Of a DNA stretch of 25,077 bases, positions 1-7,415 are shown in pieces; the first letter of the stretch is position 1; the number at the start of each line of letters is the position of its first letter. Source of the DNA: Clostridiales bacterium (GTDB lineage: Bacteria; Bacillota; Clostridia; Christensenellales; Aristaeellaceae). The notes below the pieces were generated by a model. It was given only the letters and a program-made list of their open reading frames with translations, was not told the DNA's origin and made no database searches. A program made the translations under genes and the position numbers. The stretch is taken from assembly GCA_004555535.1 (NCBI GenBank), contig SFHU01000035.1, positions 1 to 25,077 on the forward strand, read 5' to 3'.

Positions 1-1
1 C

Positions 2-628
2 GGCGTCCTCCTCGTGCTCGCGCTCATCTGGCTGAGCCAGCAGAAAAACAGGCTGCCCTTCGCGCTGGCCGCCGGCGCGTTTGTCGGAACGCTCCTGCTC
101 GTCTATTCAACGAAGCTGCGCATCCTCTACTACGCCTTCGTCTTCGCGCCCTTCGTCATGCTCGCGGCAGTCCCTGTCTGCCTGGCATCCGAAGCGCCGC
201 TCTCCCGCTTGCGCTTCAGGCCCCATCCGGCGCTGTACGCCGCCGCCTCCCTGGCGCTGTGCCTTGCCCTGAACAACAACGCCTATCTCCTCCTTGAATC
301 CCGGGAGAGCATGCCCCAGTACCAGTTCAGGGAGATCGTGCAGACGGTCGAGGAGCCGACGATGCTCAACTACGGCTTTCTGGACGGCGGATTCTACACG
401 GTCTGCGGCATCGTCCCCTCGTGCCGCTTCTTCTGCGGGCTGAACATACCGCTGAACGAATTGCGGGAAGCCCAGGATGAATACCTGGCGCAGGGCAAGG
501 TCGACTTTGTCGTCACCTGTGAGCGGGAGATCGATTTCCCGCTCTACACGCTCGTCGCGCAGTGCGCCTATTACTCCGAGGGCTATCCCCGGATGTACCG
601 CCTCTACGAGCGCAGCGACCTGCTCTGA
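2..628 (+). CDS. C-terminal part of a GT39-like membrane glycosyltransferase (5' truncated by window edge)
   Basis: The frame is open from base 2, so the gene begins outside the window; about 208 residues are visible. The visible part starts inside hydrophobic membrane segments (three or so in the first 100 residues, separated by short charged loops such as STKLR), then ends in a soluble domain of about 110 residues. That domain contains NYGFLDGGFYT and VDFVVT, a pattern I associate with the C-terminal extracytoplasmic part of polyprenyl-phosphate-dependent, dolichyl-mannosyltransferase-like (GT39/ArnT-type) proteins of Bacillota. The catalytic Asp-containing N-terminal loop is off-window, so activity cannot be judged. 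It is followed by a strong hairpin at 661-700. Family assignment rests on the C-terminal pattern only; it could be another multi-pass membrane protein. Confidence 0.55.
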   Translation, partial: GVLLVLALIWLSQQKNRLPFALAAGAFVGTLLLVYSTKLRILYYAFVFAPFVMLAAVPVCLASEAPLSRLRFRPHPALYAAASLALCLALNNNAYLLLESRESMPQYQFREIVQTVEEPTMLNYGFLDGGFYTVCGIVPSCRFFCGLNIPLNELREAQDEYLAQGKVDFVVTCEREIDFPLYTLVAQCAYYSEGYPRMYRLYERSDLL

Positions 629-660
629 CGCCCGCCGCTCTACACAGGGAAAGACAAACG

Positions 661-710
661 CCGGATGCCCCTGCCGCGCAGCGCGGTTCGGGACATCCGG
701 TTGTTTTTTT
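661..710 (+). terminator. Intrinsic terminator between convergent genes
   Basis: CCGGATG-CCC pairs with GGG-(A bulge)-CATCCGG, and an inner CCGCG-CAG-CGCGG hairpin extends the stem. A run of seven T with TTG before it follows at 701-710. It ends the plus-strand glycosyltransferase gene. On the minus strand the stem is followed only by a weak T-rich stretch, so it may also end the oxidoreductase gene less efficiently. Confidence 0.85.
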
Positions 711-728
711 CTGTTTCAGCGTTCCCGC

Positions 729-1895
729 TCAGAACGACTTCCCCAGATCCATCTCAATCGGGCGGAAGGCCCTCTTGCTGCTGCTTGCCGCGCGGTCTGC
801 GAGCATCTGTGCGTAGCGCGCGTCGTTCTCCTCGTCCATCGGCAGGGCAATCGTCCCGCCCGTAAAGGACGAGAGCAGCATCGCGTTGGCGAGCATGAGG
901 CTAGCGAGGCCCTCGCGCCCGTCGGCGATCATCGGCTCGCCATAGAGCATGTGCCGCGCAAAGGCGCGCATCACGCCCGCATGCATTGGATTCTCCCCCG
1001 ACGGGGTGATGTCCTGCACGGTCACATCCGGCTTGCCATAGCCGCCGGCATATTCGCGGATAAACCGGCCTGCGGGCACGGACAAGCGGGTGAGCGTCAG
1101 ACGCCCATGCTCACAGACGAGCTGGCCGCCGTCCATCGAGATCTCAAAGCGGTTCGTGCCGGGCGCCTCGCCGGTGCAGGTGATGAACGTGCCCGTCGCG
1201 CCGTTGGCGTATTCGACATAGGCCGTCACGTCGTCCTCCACCTCGATGTCATGCCAGCGCCCGAGGCCGCAGAAGGCGTGCACGCGCACCGGCATACCGC
1301 AGATCCACTGCCACAGATCGAGATTGTGCGGCGCCTGATTGAGCAGCACGCCGCCGCCGTCCTGCTTCCAGGTCGCGCGCCACGCGCCGGAATCGTAATA
1401 GCTCTGCGCGCGGAACCAGTCCGTGATGATGAGGCTCGTGCGGCGGATTTTGCCCAGCTCCCCCGAGGCGACAATGTCGTGCATCCTCCGGTAGAGCGGG
1501 TTCGTGCGCTGGTTGAACATCACGCCGAAGGCGAGGCCGCAGCGGTCGGCCGCCTCATTGAGCGCGCGCACCTCCGCGGTATACACGCCGGTCGGCTTCT
1601 CCAGCAGCACGGCCAGCCCTGCGTCAAAGGCCTCGAGCGTCTGGGCCACATGCAGCCTGTGCGGCGTGGCGATGAGCACCGCGTCGCAGACGCCGCTTGC
1701 AGCCAGCTCCGGGATCGAAGCAAACGTGCGCACGCCCTCTCCGCCCGGACAGGCGCGCAGCTGCGCGATATGCGCCTCGTTGCCGGAGACGACAGCAGTC
1801 AGCTCCGCCTCCTCCACCGCGCCGCTGAGCAGCGTTTTGGCATGCGCAAGCCCCATCGCCCCCAGGCCGGCGACGGCAAATCGAATGGTCTTCAT
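729..1895 (-). CDS. Gfo/Idh/MocA family NAD(P)-dependent oxidoreductase
   Basis: A 388-residue cytoplasmic protein, the usual length for the family. The N-terminal Rossmann fold has the dinucleotide-binding motif GLGAMG at residues 10-15. EKPTG at 99-103 carries the conserved Lys-Pro of the active-site loop (Lys100). The C-terminal alpha/beta domain has GGG at 180-182, then Asn186, His190 and Asp193 in the QAPHNLDLW segment, which matches the catalytic His region of the sugar or inositol dehydrogenases. A GGAGGAGA ribosome site precedes the ATG by about 8 bases. It follows the beta-phosphoglucomutase gene by 27 bases and is probably co-transcribed, which suggests a carbohydrate substrate, but the exact substrate cannot be read from the sequence. 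Confidence 0.92.
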   Translation of the reverse strand: MKTIRFAVAGLGAMGLAHAKTLLSGAVEEAELTAVVSGNEAHIAQLRACPGGEGVRTFASIPELAASGVCDAVLIATPHRLHVAQTLEAFDAGLAVLLEKPTGVYTAEVRALNEAADRCGLAFGVMFNQRTNPLYRRMHDIVASGELGKIRRTSLIITDWFRAQSYYDSGAWRATWKQDGGGVLLNQAPHNLDLWQWICGMPVRVHAFCGLGRWHDIEVEDDVTAYVEYANGATGTFITCTGEAPGTNRFEISMDGGQLVCEHGRLTLTRLSVPAGRFIREYAGGYGKPDVTVQDITPSGENPMHAGVMRAFARHMLYGEPMIADGREGLASLMLANAMLLSSFTGGTIALPMDEENDARYAQMLADRAASSSKRAFRPIEMDLGKSF

Positions 1896-1922
1896 TGAAG
1901 CTCTCCTCCGGTTTCATCCTGT

Positions 1923-2567
1923 TCATGCGCCGCAGATCGCCCGCAGCTGTGCAAAGCGCTCCATCGCGTAGGTCGCCTGACCGCAGGCCGCCGCCTCTCC
2001 GAGGCCCGCGCTGTCAAAGCCGCCCGCGCAGGCCGCCTGAATGCCCGCCTGCGCGTCCTCCACGACGAGGCATCTTTCCGGCTTCATGCCCAGAAACTCT
2101 GCGGCCATCAGGAAGACCTGCGGATCCGGCTTGGAGCGGGTGATGTTCGTGCCGTCAGAAATCGCGTCAAAGTAGCCCGAAAGGCCGAGGCGCTCGAGGA
2201 TGAACTTCGTGTTTTTGCTCGAGGAGCCGATCGCCAGCTTCAGCCCCGCCGCGCGCAGCGCGTCCATCGTCCCCTTGACCTCCTCAGAGAGATCTGCCGG
2301 GGACATATTGCTCAGCAGCTGGCGGTAGAGGTCGTTTTTCTCCGTGGCCAACGCCTCCTTTTCCGCCTGGGAGAGCGCGCCGTCGTAGCGCTCCAGGATG
2401 ATCTCGAGGCTGTCCATGCGCGAGACGCCGCGCAGCCGGTTATTGATGCTCTCGTTGAACTCGATGCCCAGCTTGTCCGCGATGCGCTTCCACGCCTGAT
2501 AGTGATACTTGTCCGTAAAGCAGATGACGCCGTCCAGATCGAAAATAACGCCCGTATACTTGCCCAT
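1923..2567 (-). CDS. pgmB: Beta-phosphoglucomutase (HAD superfamily)
   Basis: A 214-residue HAD phosphatase-fold enzyme that interconverts beta-D-glucose 1-phosphate and glucose 6-phosphate. All the residues that define the Lactococcus enzyme are visible with a shift of one or two: nucleophile Asp10 and general acid/base Asp12 in FDLDGV, Thr18, His22, the cap loop LRGVSR (45-50), Ser115 and Asn119 in IGSSSKN, Lys146 in SKPDP, and the magnesium ligands Glu170-Asp171 in VVEDAQAG. An AAGGGGG ribosome site precedes the ATG. The enzyme normally follows GH65-type disaccharide phosphorylases (maltose, trehalose, kojibiose), but none is in this window; its neighbour here is a Gfo/Idh/MocA oxidoreductase. 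No convincing promoter is visible in the 120-base gap upstream (2568-2687), so it may be read from the acetyltransferase promoter. Confidence 0.93.
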   Translation of the reverse strand: MGKYTGVIFDLDGVICFTDKYHYQAWKRIADKLGIEFNESINNRLRGVSRMDSLEIILERYDGALSQAEKEALATEKNDLYRQLLSNMSPADLSEEVKGTMDALRAAGLKLAIGSSSKNTKFILERLGLSGYFDAISDGTNITRSKPDPQVFLMAAEFLGMKPERCLVVEDAQAGIQAACAGGFDSAGLGEAAACGQATYAMERFAQLRAICGA

Positions 2568-2687
2568 AAAAAGGCCCCCTTCTTTCGTCGATGCCTTTTT
2601 AATTCGCGCACTACGGGCGTTTTTCCTCTTGAACGCGCCAAATTCGGCCTTCCCGGAGCATCGCCGGCGCAGGAGGAGCGCTCCCGG

Positions 2688-3215
2688 CTACAGCGTGATC
2701 CAGTATCGCTGAATCGTCCCGCTCCGGCTCAGGCCCACCTCGTCGGTGATTTCATCCTCCAATTCTCCGCCGCGGCCCACAATCGTCCGCCGCGAAGCCT
2801 CATTGGCCTTATCGCAGGTGAGCAGCACCCTTTTTTCTCCAAAGGCTCTGCACACGGGCAGCAGAAGGGCCAGCATTTCGCCGGCATAGCCCTTGCGGCG
2901 CTCCGAGGGCAACACGCTGTACCCGATATTCCCGCCGTACTGCCGCAGGAAAGGCGTCAGCGGATGCCTGTAATCGATGATCCCCACGACCTTTTCATCC
3001 GCAGACCGGACGCCCAGGAACACCTCCGAGGGCACATAGTCCGCGCCGTACCTGCGCCTCAGCCGGCGTTCAAAGTCGATCCATTCGGCAAAGGAGCCGA
3101 CCCCCTCCAGCCCCGCGCAGCCATCCAGGCTGTCGTGATGGGCGAGCATCTCCTCCTTGTAGCGCATGACCTGCTCCGCGTATGCCCAATCAGGCCTGAC
3201 CAGCTTCAAATTCAT
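2688..3215 (-). CDS. GNAT family N-acetyltransferase (COG3981-like)
   Basis: A 175-residue protein when started at the ATG at 3215. That start is chosen because GAGGAGG lies 8 bases upstream of it, whereas the ATG 11 codons earlier has no ribosome site. The acetyl-CoA pyrophosphate-binding motif A is RRKGYA at residues 106-111, within GYSVLPSERRKGYAGEML. LLTCDKANEASRRTI is the typical motif B region of predicted acetyltransferases of the COG3981 type. Substrate unknown. It has its own promoter (3252-3280), directly downstream of the tRNA-Pro terminator, and ends without a clear T-tract terminator. Confidence 0.85.
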   Translation of the reverse strand: MNLKLVRPDWAYAEQVMRYKEEMLAHHDSLDGCAGLEGVGSFAEWIDFERRLRRRYGADYVPSEVFLGVRSADEKVVGIIDYRHPLTPFLRQYGGNIGYSVLPSERRKGYAGEMLALLLPVCRAFGEKRVLLTCDKANEASRRTIVGRGGELEDEITDEVGLSRSGTIQRYWITL

Positions 3216-3251
3216 GCGTTCGTCCTCCTCATACAACGATTGATGCAAGCG

Positions 3252-3280
3252 ATTCTACCGCATGGAGCGCTTTCTTTCAA
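3252..3280 (-). promoter_or_regulatory. Promoter of the GNAT gene
   Basis: On the minus strand TTGAAA (3275-3280), a 17-base spacer and TAGAAT (3252-3257). It gives a predicted leader of about 30 bases before the ATG at 3215, and lies just past the tRNA terminator. Confidence 0.65.
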
Positions 3281-3334
3281 TAGAAAAAGCGCGATAGCTT
3301 CGATACCCATGGTACCAAGACTATCGCGCTTTTC
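3281..3334 (-). terminator. Long-stem terminator of tRNA-Pro
   Basis: A 13-bp perfect stem (3285-3297 with 3321-3333) continues, past single-base bulges, into CTT/AAG and GGTACC/GGTATC pairing with an ATG loop, about 22 pairs in all. It begins one base after the encoded CCA end and is followed on the minus strand by CTTTTTC. The plus-strand side also ends in CTTTTC, so it could act in both directions. Confidence 0.85.
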
Positions 3335-3411
3335 TGGTCGGAGTGGCGAGATTCGAACTCGCGGCCTCTTGAACCCCATTCAAGCACGCTACCAAGCTGC
3401 GCTACACCCCG
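3335..3411 (-). tRNA. tRNA-Pro, anticodon GGG
   Basis: 77 bases including an encoded CCA (3335-3337 complement). Acceptor stem CGGGGTG/CACTCCG with one G-T pair, D arm GCGC with the AGCTTGGTA loop, anticodon stem CTTGA/TCAAG, loop ATGGGGT giving anticodon GGG (complement of 3375-3377), T arm GCGAG-TTCGAAT-CTCGC. The loop has A32 and U38 instead of the common pyrimidine32-A38. This is the pairing known from proline GGG and alanine GGC tRNAs, which supports the isoacceptor call. It reads CCC and CCU codons. Confidence 0.97.
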
Positions 3412-3440
3412 ATAGACGGTCATTCCGTCAAGCAGAATAC

Positions 3441-3468
3441 ATTATACCACAGCGTCAGATTTTGTCAA
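3441..3468 (-). promoter_or_regulatory. Consensus promoter of tRNA-Pro
   Basis: Perfect TTGACA (3463-3468) and perfect TATAAT (3441-3446) on the minus strand, 16 bases apart, with TGG just before the -10 box (extended -10). The predicted start lies about 22 bases upstream of the mature tRNA 5' end, as expected for a strong stable-RNA promoter. Confidence 0.9.
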
Positions 3469-3528
3469 GAGGGAATCACAGAAAAACCGCGTCATCCTTC
3501 CTCCACCGGACGCTGCGCGCTTCTCTGC

Positions 3529-3600
3529 AAAAACGCGGCCTTGCACTTACCGACGGAAAAGCCCCTCAACCGCGTTTTTCCACGGGTCAGCCCGTTTTTC
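3529..3600 (+). other. Two consecutive terminator-like hairpins with no obvious gene upstream
   Basis: AAAAACGCGG (3529-3538) pairs with CCGCGTTTTT (3570-3579). Immediately after, ACGGG-TCAG-CCCGT ends in TTTTT (3582-3599). Both look like plus-strand intrinsic terminators. The only transcript to the left is the tRNA, which runs the other way, so either a short unrecognised plus-strand RNA ends here or the hairpins insulate the promoter at 3613-3641. Confidence 0.5.
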
Positions 3601-3612
3601 CGCTTCTTTCGG

Positions 3613-3641
3613 TTTTCCTTTTCGCCCGCTTATGGTATACT
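3613..3641 (+). promoter_or_regulatory. Extended -10 promoter of the rhomboid-like gene
   Basis: TATACT at 3636-3641 preceded by TGG (extended -10). The -35 region (TTTTCC, 17 bases upstream) is poor, which is usual for extended -10 promoters. The predicted start near 3648 lies downstream of the ATG at 3644, which excludes that ATG as translation start and favours GTG at 3665. Confidence 0.7.
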
Positions 3642-3664
3642 AGATGAAAAGGAGGTCATCCCCA

Positions 3665-4330
3665 GTGAATCGGAACAACATCAACTACAATCTCGAGCGC
3701 AAACTCCGGCGCTTTGCCATCAGCGACCTGATGAAGTACATCGTCTTTGGGCAGGCCGCCGTCTATCTGCTCATGCTCATCTGGCCGACGGTGGGCTACC
3801 AGCTGTATTCGGCCATCACGCTCTCCCGCAGCGCGCTGCTGCGCGGGCAGATCTGGCGCATCGTGACGTTCGTCTTCGCGCCGCCGAACAGCTCGCCGCT
3901 GTTCATCATCTTTGCCCTCTACTTCTATTATATGATCGGCACGGGGCTTGAGGCGCGCTGGGGCAAGGTCAAGTTCAACCTCTACTACCTCATCGGCATG
4001 GTCGCCGCCGTCATCGCCTGCCTGATCACGGGCTATGCCAGCAACACCTATCTCAACCTCTCGCTCTTCTTCGCCTATGCGGCGATGTATCCCGACGTCG
4101 AGGTGCTGCTCTTCATGATCCTGCCGGTCAAGATGAAAGTTCTTGCCCTGATCGATGCCGCGCTCTATACCTGGCAGTTCATCGTCGGCGGCGCATCCAC
4201 GCGCGTGACCATCCTGCTCTGCCTGGCCAATGTTTTCCTCTTCCTGGGCGGCGACATCATCGGCACCATCCGCCGCGAGAGCCATTACTGGAAGACCCGC
4301 TACAACTTCCGCAAGACGATGCGCAAATGA
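3665..4330 (+). CDS. Rhomboid-like polytopic membrane protein, probably inactive as a protease
   Basis: 221 residues from GTG 3665, chosen because GGAGGT ends 8 bases upstream and the transcript should start after the in-frame ATG at 3644. Five to six hydrophobic segments are visible (about residues 24-40, 76-92, 103-123, 128-142, 145-172, 180-200). The rhomboid L1-loop signature is present as GQIWRI (61-66). The family catalytic pair is not: the GxSG position reads NLSL (131-134), and the only histidine of the whole protein is His207 in the cytoplasmic tail, so no membrane His can complete the Ser-His dyad. I recognise similar sequences as rhomboid family proteins in Clostridia. It is monocistronic with its own promoter and terminator. 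A chaperone-like or Derlin-like pseudoprotease role is inference. Confidence 0.8.
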   Translation: MNRNNINYNLERKLRRFAISDLMKYIVFGQAAVYLLMLIWPTVGYQLYSAITLSRSALLRGQIWRIVTFVFAPPNSSPLFIIFALYFYYMIGTGLEARWGKVKFNLYYLIGMVAAVIACLITGYASNTYLNLSLFFAYAAMYPDVEVLLFMILPVKMKVLALIDAALYTWQFIVGGASTRVTILLCLANVFLFLGGDIIGTIRRESHYWKTRYNFRKTMRK

Positions 4331-4349
4331 ATCCATCTTCGACAAAACA

Positions 4350-4395
4350 GGCTGCGCCGCGGGGAGATCGCTTCCCGCGGCGCAGCCTTATATTG
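4350..4395. terminator. Bidirectional terminator
   Basis: A perfect 14-bp GC-rich stem (4350-4363 with 4374-4387) and a 10-base loop lie between convergent genes. T-rich sequence follows on both strands: TTATATT on plus and TGTTTTG on minus. It serves the rhomboid-like gene and the asnS-tcdA unit. Confidence 0.85.
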
Positions 4396-4424
4396 CGTAT
4401 CCTGACGCTGCATAGCGCCCTGCC

Positions 4425-5246
4425 TTATTCCTCCGGCTCTTGAAGCAGCTCGCGAATGCTCTTCTTCTCCCCCGAGGCCATGACGAGCTCATACACGCCC
4501 GCGCCAATCATGCCGAACACACCCGCCAGGCCAAGTATCGCCCAGAAGTCGGCTGCCCACATTTCATCCAGCATCGCGCCGAAAAAGATCGGCAGCACGC
4601 AGGTCACCAGCATGGCGATGCCCTTGCCGCGGCGGCGGGAGGCCTTCTCGTCAATCGCGTCGCGCAGCTCGCGGAGCTTCTTGCGCACGCGCGCGCTGAG
4701 CGAGAACTGCCCCTTCTTCACCCTGTCCCGCCCCTTGGGCTTGCGGGTGGTCGTCAGCAGGTACACGCCCATGCCAATCATGCCGAACATGCCCGCCATC
4801 CCGAGGAACGCGCCCACGTCCGTGTTCCACAGCTCGGTAAACGCCGCGCCGATCATCATCGGGAAGCAGCACGCCGAGCACAGGGCCGTGCCCAGCGAAC
4901 GGCGGTGCAGCACCGTGCTGCTCTCGCGCACATACTGCGCCACCTCGTCCTCCGTCATCTGCGGCCAGCGGGAGGATGCCGTCTCCCCGGCGGGCGTAAA
5001 GCCCTCCTCCCGCATTCTGGCGGGAATATCGCGGAATTCGCTGAGCACGCGGGCAATCGCGCCCTCCTCGCTCAGCCCCTGTCCAAGCAGCGCGTCGTGC
5101 CGGTCGAGCATCTGCCCCAGCAGGCTGACGCGGTAGAGATCCGCCATCGGCTCGGAGGCAAACTCGCTGCTCTCCTCGAGAATAAACCGCTTGAAGGTGA
5201 GCGAGATCTCCTCCCGGCTCGCCCTTTGCGCCTGTGCCTGCGTCAT
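4425..5246 (-). CDS. Membrane protein with N-terminal helical domain and a duplicated two-helix membrane module
   Basis: 273 residues from ATG 5246, which overlaps the tcdA stop as ATGA, so translation is probably coupled. Residues 1-100 are soluble and helical (a segment such as YRVSLLGQMLDRHD and ARVLSEFRDIPARMREE), resembling the cytosolic prefix domain found on DUF1700-type and other Bacillota membrane proteins. Two membrane modules follow, residues about 117-168 and 207-258, which clearly align: each has a first hydrophobic helix, a short loop with EL/EM-W, then an AGMFGMIGMGVY or AGVFGMIGAGVY helix. A basic linker (170-206) separates them. No function is recognised; the operon position after asnS and tcdA gives no clear hint. 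The real start is not the earlier in-frame ATG at 5447, which lies inside tcdA. Confidence 0.75.
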   Translation of the reverse strand: MTQAQAQRASREEISLTFKRFILEESSEFASEPMADLYRVSLLGQMLDRHDALLGQGLSEEGAIARVLSEFRDIPARMREEGFTPAGETASSRWPQMTEDEVAQYVRESSTVLHRRSLGTALCSACCFPMMIGAAFTELWNTDVGAFLGMAGMFGMIGMGVYLLTTTRKPKGRDRVKKGQFSLSARVRKKLRELRDAIDEKASRRRGKGIAMLVTCVLPIFFGAMLDEMWAADFWAILGLAGVFGMIGAGVYELVMASGEKKSIRELLQEPEE

Positions 5247-5953
5247 CTTTCCCCTCCATCGGCCAATGCCTTGACCACCTCGCCCGCCAGGATCATCCCC
5301 ACGACCGGCGGAACGAAGCTCACGCTTCCGGGCGCATGCCGCCCGTTTGCGGAATCGGCGACGCAGCTGCGCGCCTCCTCCGTTGAATATACGACCCTGT
5401 GGCGCCCGATGCCCCGCTTGCGCAGCTGCGTGCGCATCACGCGGCAAAGCGGGCAGACGCTGGTGTCGTAGATGTCCGCGACCTCAAAGCGCGTCGGATC
5501 GAGCTTGTTGCCCGCGCCCATCGCGCTGATGACCGGCGTGCCCGCCGCCTGAGCGCGGACGATCAGCTCCGTCTTGGCCCTGACCGTGTCGATCGCGTCG
5601 ACGACATAGTCAAAGACGGAGAGATCGACGCCATCCGCGCTCTCCGGCGTATAGAACAGCCGGTGGCAGGTCACCTCCGCGCCCGGATGGATATCCAGGA
5701 TCTGCTCCCGGATGACCTCGACCTTGGGCCGGCCCAGCGTCGAGGTCATCGCCACGGCCTGCCGGTTGATGTTGCTGAGGCTGACGACGTCGTCGTCAAA
5801 CACGTCGATTGCCCCGATGCCCGAGCGCGCCAGCGCCAGCGCGCAATGGCCGCCCACGCCGCCCACGCCGAAGACGGCGACGCGGCTTTTCGCCAAACGG
5901 GACATGCCCTCATCGCCAAAGATGAGGGCAGTCCTTGAAAAACGTTCGTCCAT
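5243..5953 (-). CDS. tcdA: tRNA threonylcarbamoyladenosine dehydratase (TcdA/YrvM)
   Basis: 236 residues from ATG 5953; the protein then begins MDERFSRTAL, the usual family start. Another ATG at 5980 is possible and neither has a strong ribosome site, so reinitiation after asnS (stop 34 bases upstream) is likely. It is a ThiF/E1-like enzyme that uses ATP to cyclise t6A37 of ANN-decoding tRNAs to ct6A. Visible motifs: nucleotide-binding GVGGVGG (29-35), acidic DDD (53-55), NINRQ (61-65), Lys77 in GRPKVEV, and Asp122 in VVDAIDT. It has a CPLC motif (Cys167, Cys170) where many homologues have CPLA. Clustering with asnS groups two tRNA-related functions in one transcript. Confidence 0.93.
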   Translation of the reverse strand: MDERFSRTALIFGDEGMSRLAKSRVAVFGVGGVGGHCALALARSGIGAIDVFDDDVVSLSNINRQAVAMTSTLGRPKVEVIREQILDIHPGAEVTCHRLFYTPESADGVDLSVFDYVVDAIDTVRAKTELIVRAQAAGTPVISAMGAGNKLDPTRFEVADIYDTSVCPLCRVMRTQLRKRGIGRHRVVYSTEEARSCVADSANGRHAPGSVSFVPPVVGMILAGEVVKALADGGER

Positions 5954-5987
5954 CAATATGCTCTGAGCCCGTCCGTCCATACGTCCA

Positions 5988-7361
5988 TCAGAAATCGCAG
6001 TTGCCCGGCGTGCGCGGATACGGGATCACGTCGCGGATATTCTCGATATCCGTCAGGTACATGACCAGGCGCTCGAAGCCCATGCCGAAACCGGAATGCG
6101 TGCATCCGCCGTAGCGGCGCAGGTTGACGTACCAGTCCATCTGCTGCGTGGAGATGTGCAGCTCGTCCATGCGCGCGGTCAGCAGCTCGAGCCGCGTCTC
6201 GCGCTGGCTGCCGCCCATCAGCTCGCCGGAGCCCGGCACGAGCAGGTCGACCGCCGCGACGGTCTTTCCGTCGGGGTTCTGGTACATGTAGAAGGCCTTG
6301 ATGTCCTTGGGCCAGTCGTAGACGAAGACCGGGGATTTGAAGTATTCCTCCGTGAGGTACTTCTCGTGCTCCTTGAAGATGTCCTCGCCCTGCACGGCCT
6401 CGTGCTCAAACTGCTTGGGCGCCTTCTGCAGGATGTCGATGGCCTCTGCGTGGGTGACGCGCGCGACGTGCGAGGTCGTCAGCGCCTCGAGCTTTTCGAT
6501 CAGGTTCGACTTGGCGTAGCCCTGCAGGAACGTCAGCTCGGGCATCGCCTTGTCGAGCACCTCGCGGACAATGGACTTAAGGAAGTCCTCCTCGATGTCC
6601 ATCAGGCCATTGAGGTCACAGAAGCAGATCTCCGGCTCGATCATCCAGAACTCGGCCGCATGCGTCTTCGTGTTGGAGTTCTCCGCGCGGAAGGTCGGGC
6701 CGAAGGTATAGACGCGCTTGTAGGCGAGCGCATAGGTCTCCGCCTCGAGCTGGCCCGTGACGGCGAGCGCGGTCGCCTTGCCGAAGAAGTCCTCGCCAGG
6801 CGTATAGGGCTTGCCCATCTCGCTGGTCGTGACGGTGAAGGTGTTGCCCGCCCCCTCCGCGTCGTTCGCGGTGATCAGCGGGGTATGCACATAGACATAG
6901 CCGCGGCTCTGGAAGTAGTTGTGGATCGCCTGCGCCGCGATGGAGCGAACGCGGAACACCGCCTGGAAGAGCCTCGTGCGCGGGCGCAGGTAGGCGATAT
7001 CGCGCAGGAACTCGAGCGTATGCCGCTTGGGCTGCAGCGGATAGTCCTCTGTGCAGTCGCCCTCCAGCGCGAGCGAGGCGGCCTGCATCTCCAGCGTGCC
7101 GCCGCGCCCGGCGACGAGCCTGCCCGTCGCGCTGATGGCCGCGCCGTTGCGGATGGCCTGCACGCCGGCAAAGTTGTCGACCTTCTCGTCGTAGACGATC
7201 TGCATCGGCGCGAGCACCGTGCCGTCAAAAAACTCGATGAAGCCGATATTCTTCTGCTTGCGATGGTTGCGCACCCAGCCCTGAAGCGTCACGGTTTTGC
7301 CCTCAAACGATTGACTGTCTGCCGCAATCTCGCGCAGATCGTACACCCTTGTATCGCTCAT
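5988..7361 (-). CDS. asnS: Asparaginyl-tRNA synthetase
   Basis: 457 residues from ATG 7361, with AGAGG 7 bases upstream; the ATG 9 codons earlier would place the ribosome site inside the gene. It charges tRNA-Asn with asparagine. The N-terminal OB-fold anticodon domain spans roughly residues 20-105 (LQGWVRNHRKQKNIGFIEF region). The class II core has motif 2 at 219-245 (FGPTFRAENSNTKTH...EFWMIEPE) and motif 3 GFGMGFERLVMYLT at 424-437 with Arg431. The AENSNTKTH segment marks AsnRS rather than AspRS, and the length is normal for bacterial AsnRS. First gene of an operon with tcdA and a membrane protein. The predicted leader is only about 45 bases, with no T-box element. Confidence 0.97.
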   Translation of the reverse strand: MSDTRVYDLREIAADSQSFEGKTVTLQGWVRNHRKQKNIGFIEFFDGTVLAPMQIVYDEKVDNFAGVQAIRNGAAISATGRLVAGRGGTLEMQAASLALEGDCTEDYPLQPKRHTLEFLRDIAYLRPRTRLFQAVFRVRSIAAQAIHNYFQSRGYVYVHTPLITANDAEGAGNTFTVTTSEMGKPYTPGEDFFGKATALAVTGQLEAETYALAYKRVYTFGPTFRAENSNTKTHAAEFWMIEPEICFCDLNGLMDIEEDFLKSIVREVLDKAMPELTFLQGYAKSNLIEKLEALTTSHVARVTHAEAIDILQKAPKQFEHEAVQGEDIFKEHEKYLTEEYFKSPVFVYDWPKDIKAFYMYQNPDGKTVAAVDLLVPGSGELMGGSQRETRLELLTARMDELHISTQQMDWYVNLRRYGGCTHSGFGMGFERLVMYLTDIENIRDVIPYPRTPGNCDF

Positions 7362-7415
7362 ACACTTTCCTCTTTCCCTCCGCCGCACCGGCGGGGCCGT
7401 TTTTCAATCGCCCTT

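Noticed and set aside
2568..2687. Promoter of pgmB or terminator of the GNAT gene
   Set aside because: Only a bulged 7-bp hairpin without T-run and no acceptable -35/-10 pair could be found.
3644..3664. ATG at 3644 as start of the rhomboid-like gene
   Set aside because: The ribosome binding site would lie inside the coding sequence, and the predicted transcript starts downstream of this ATG.
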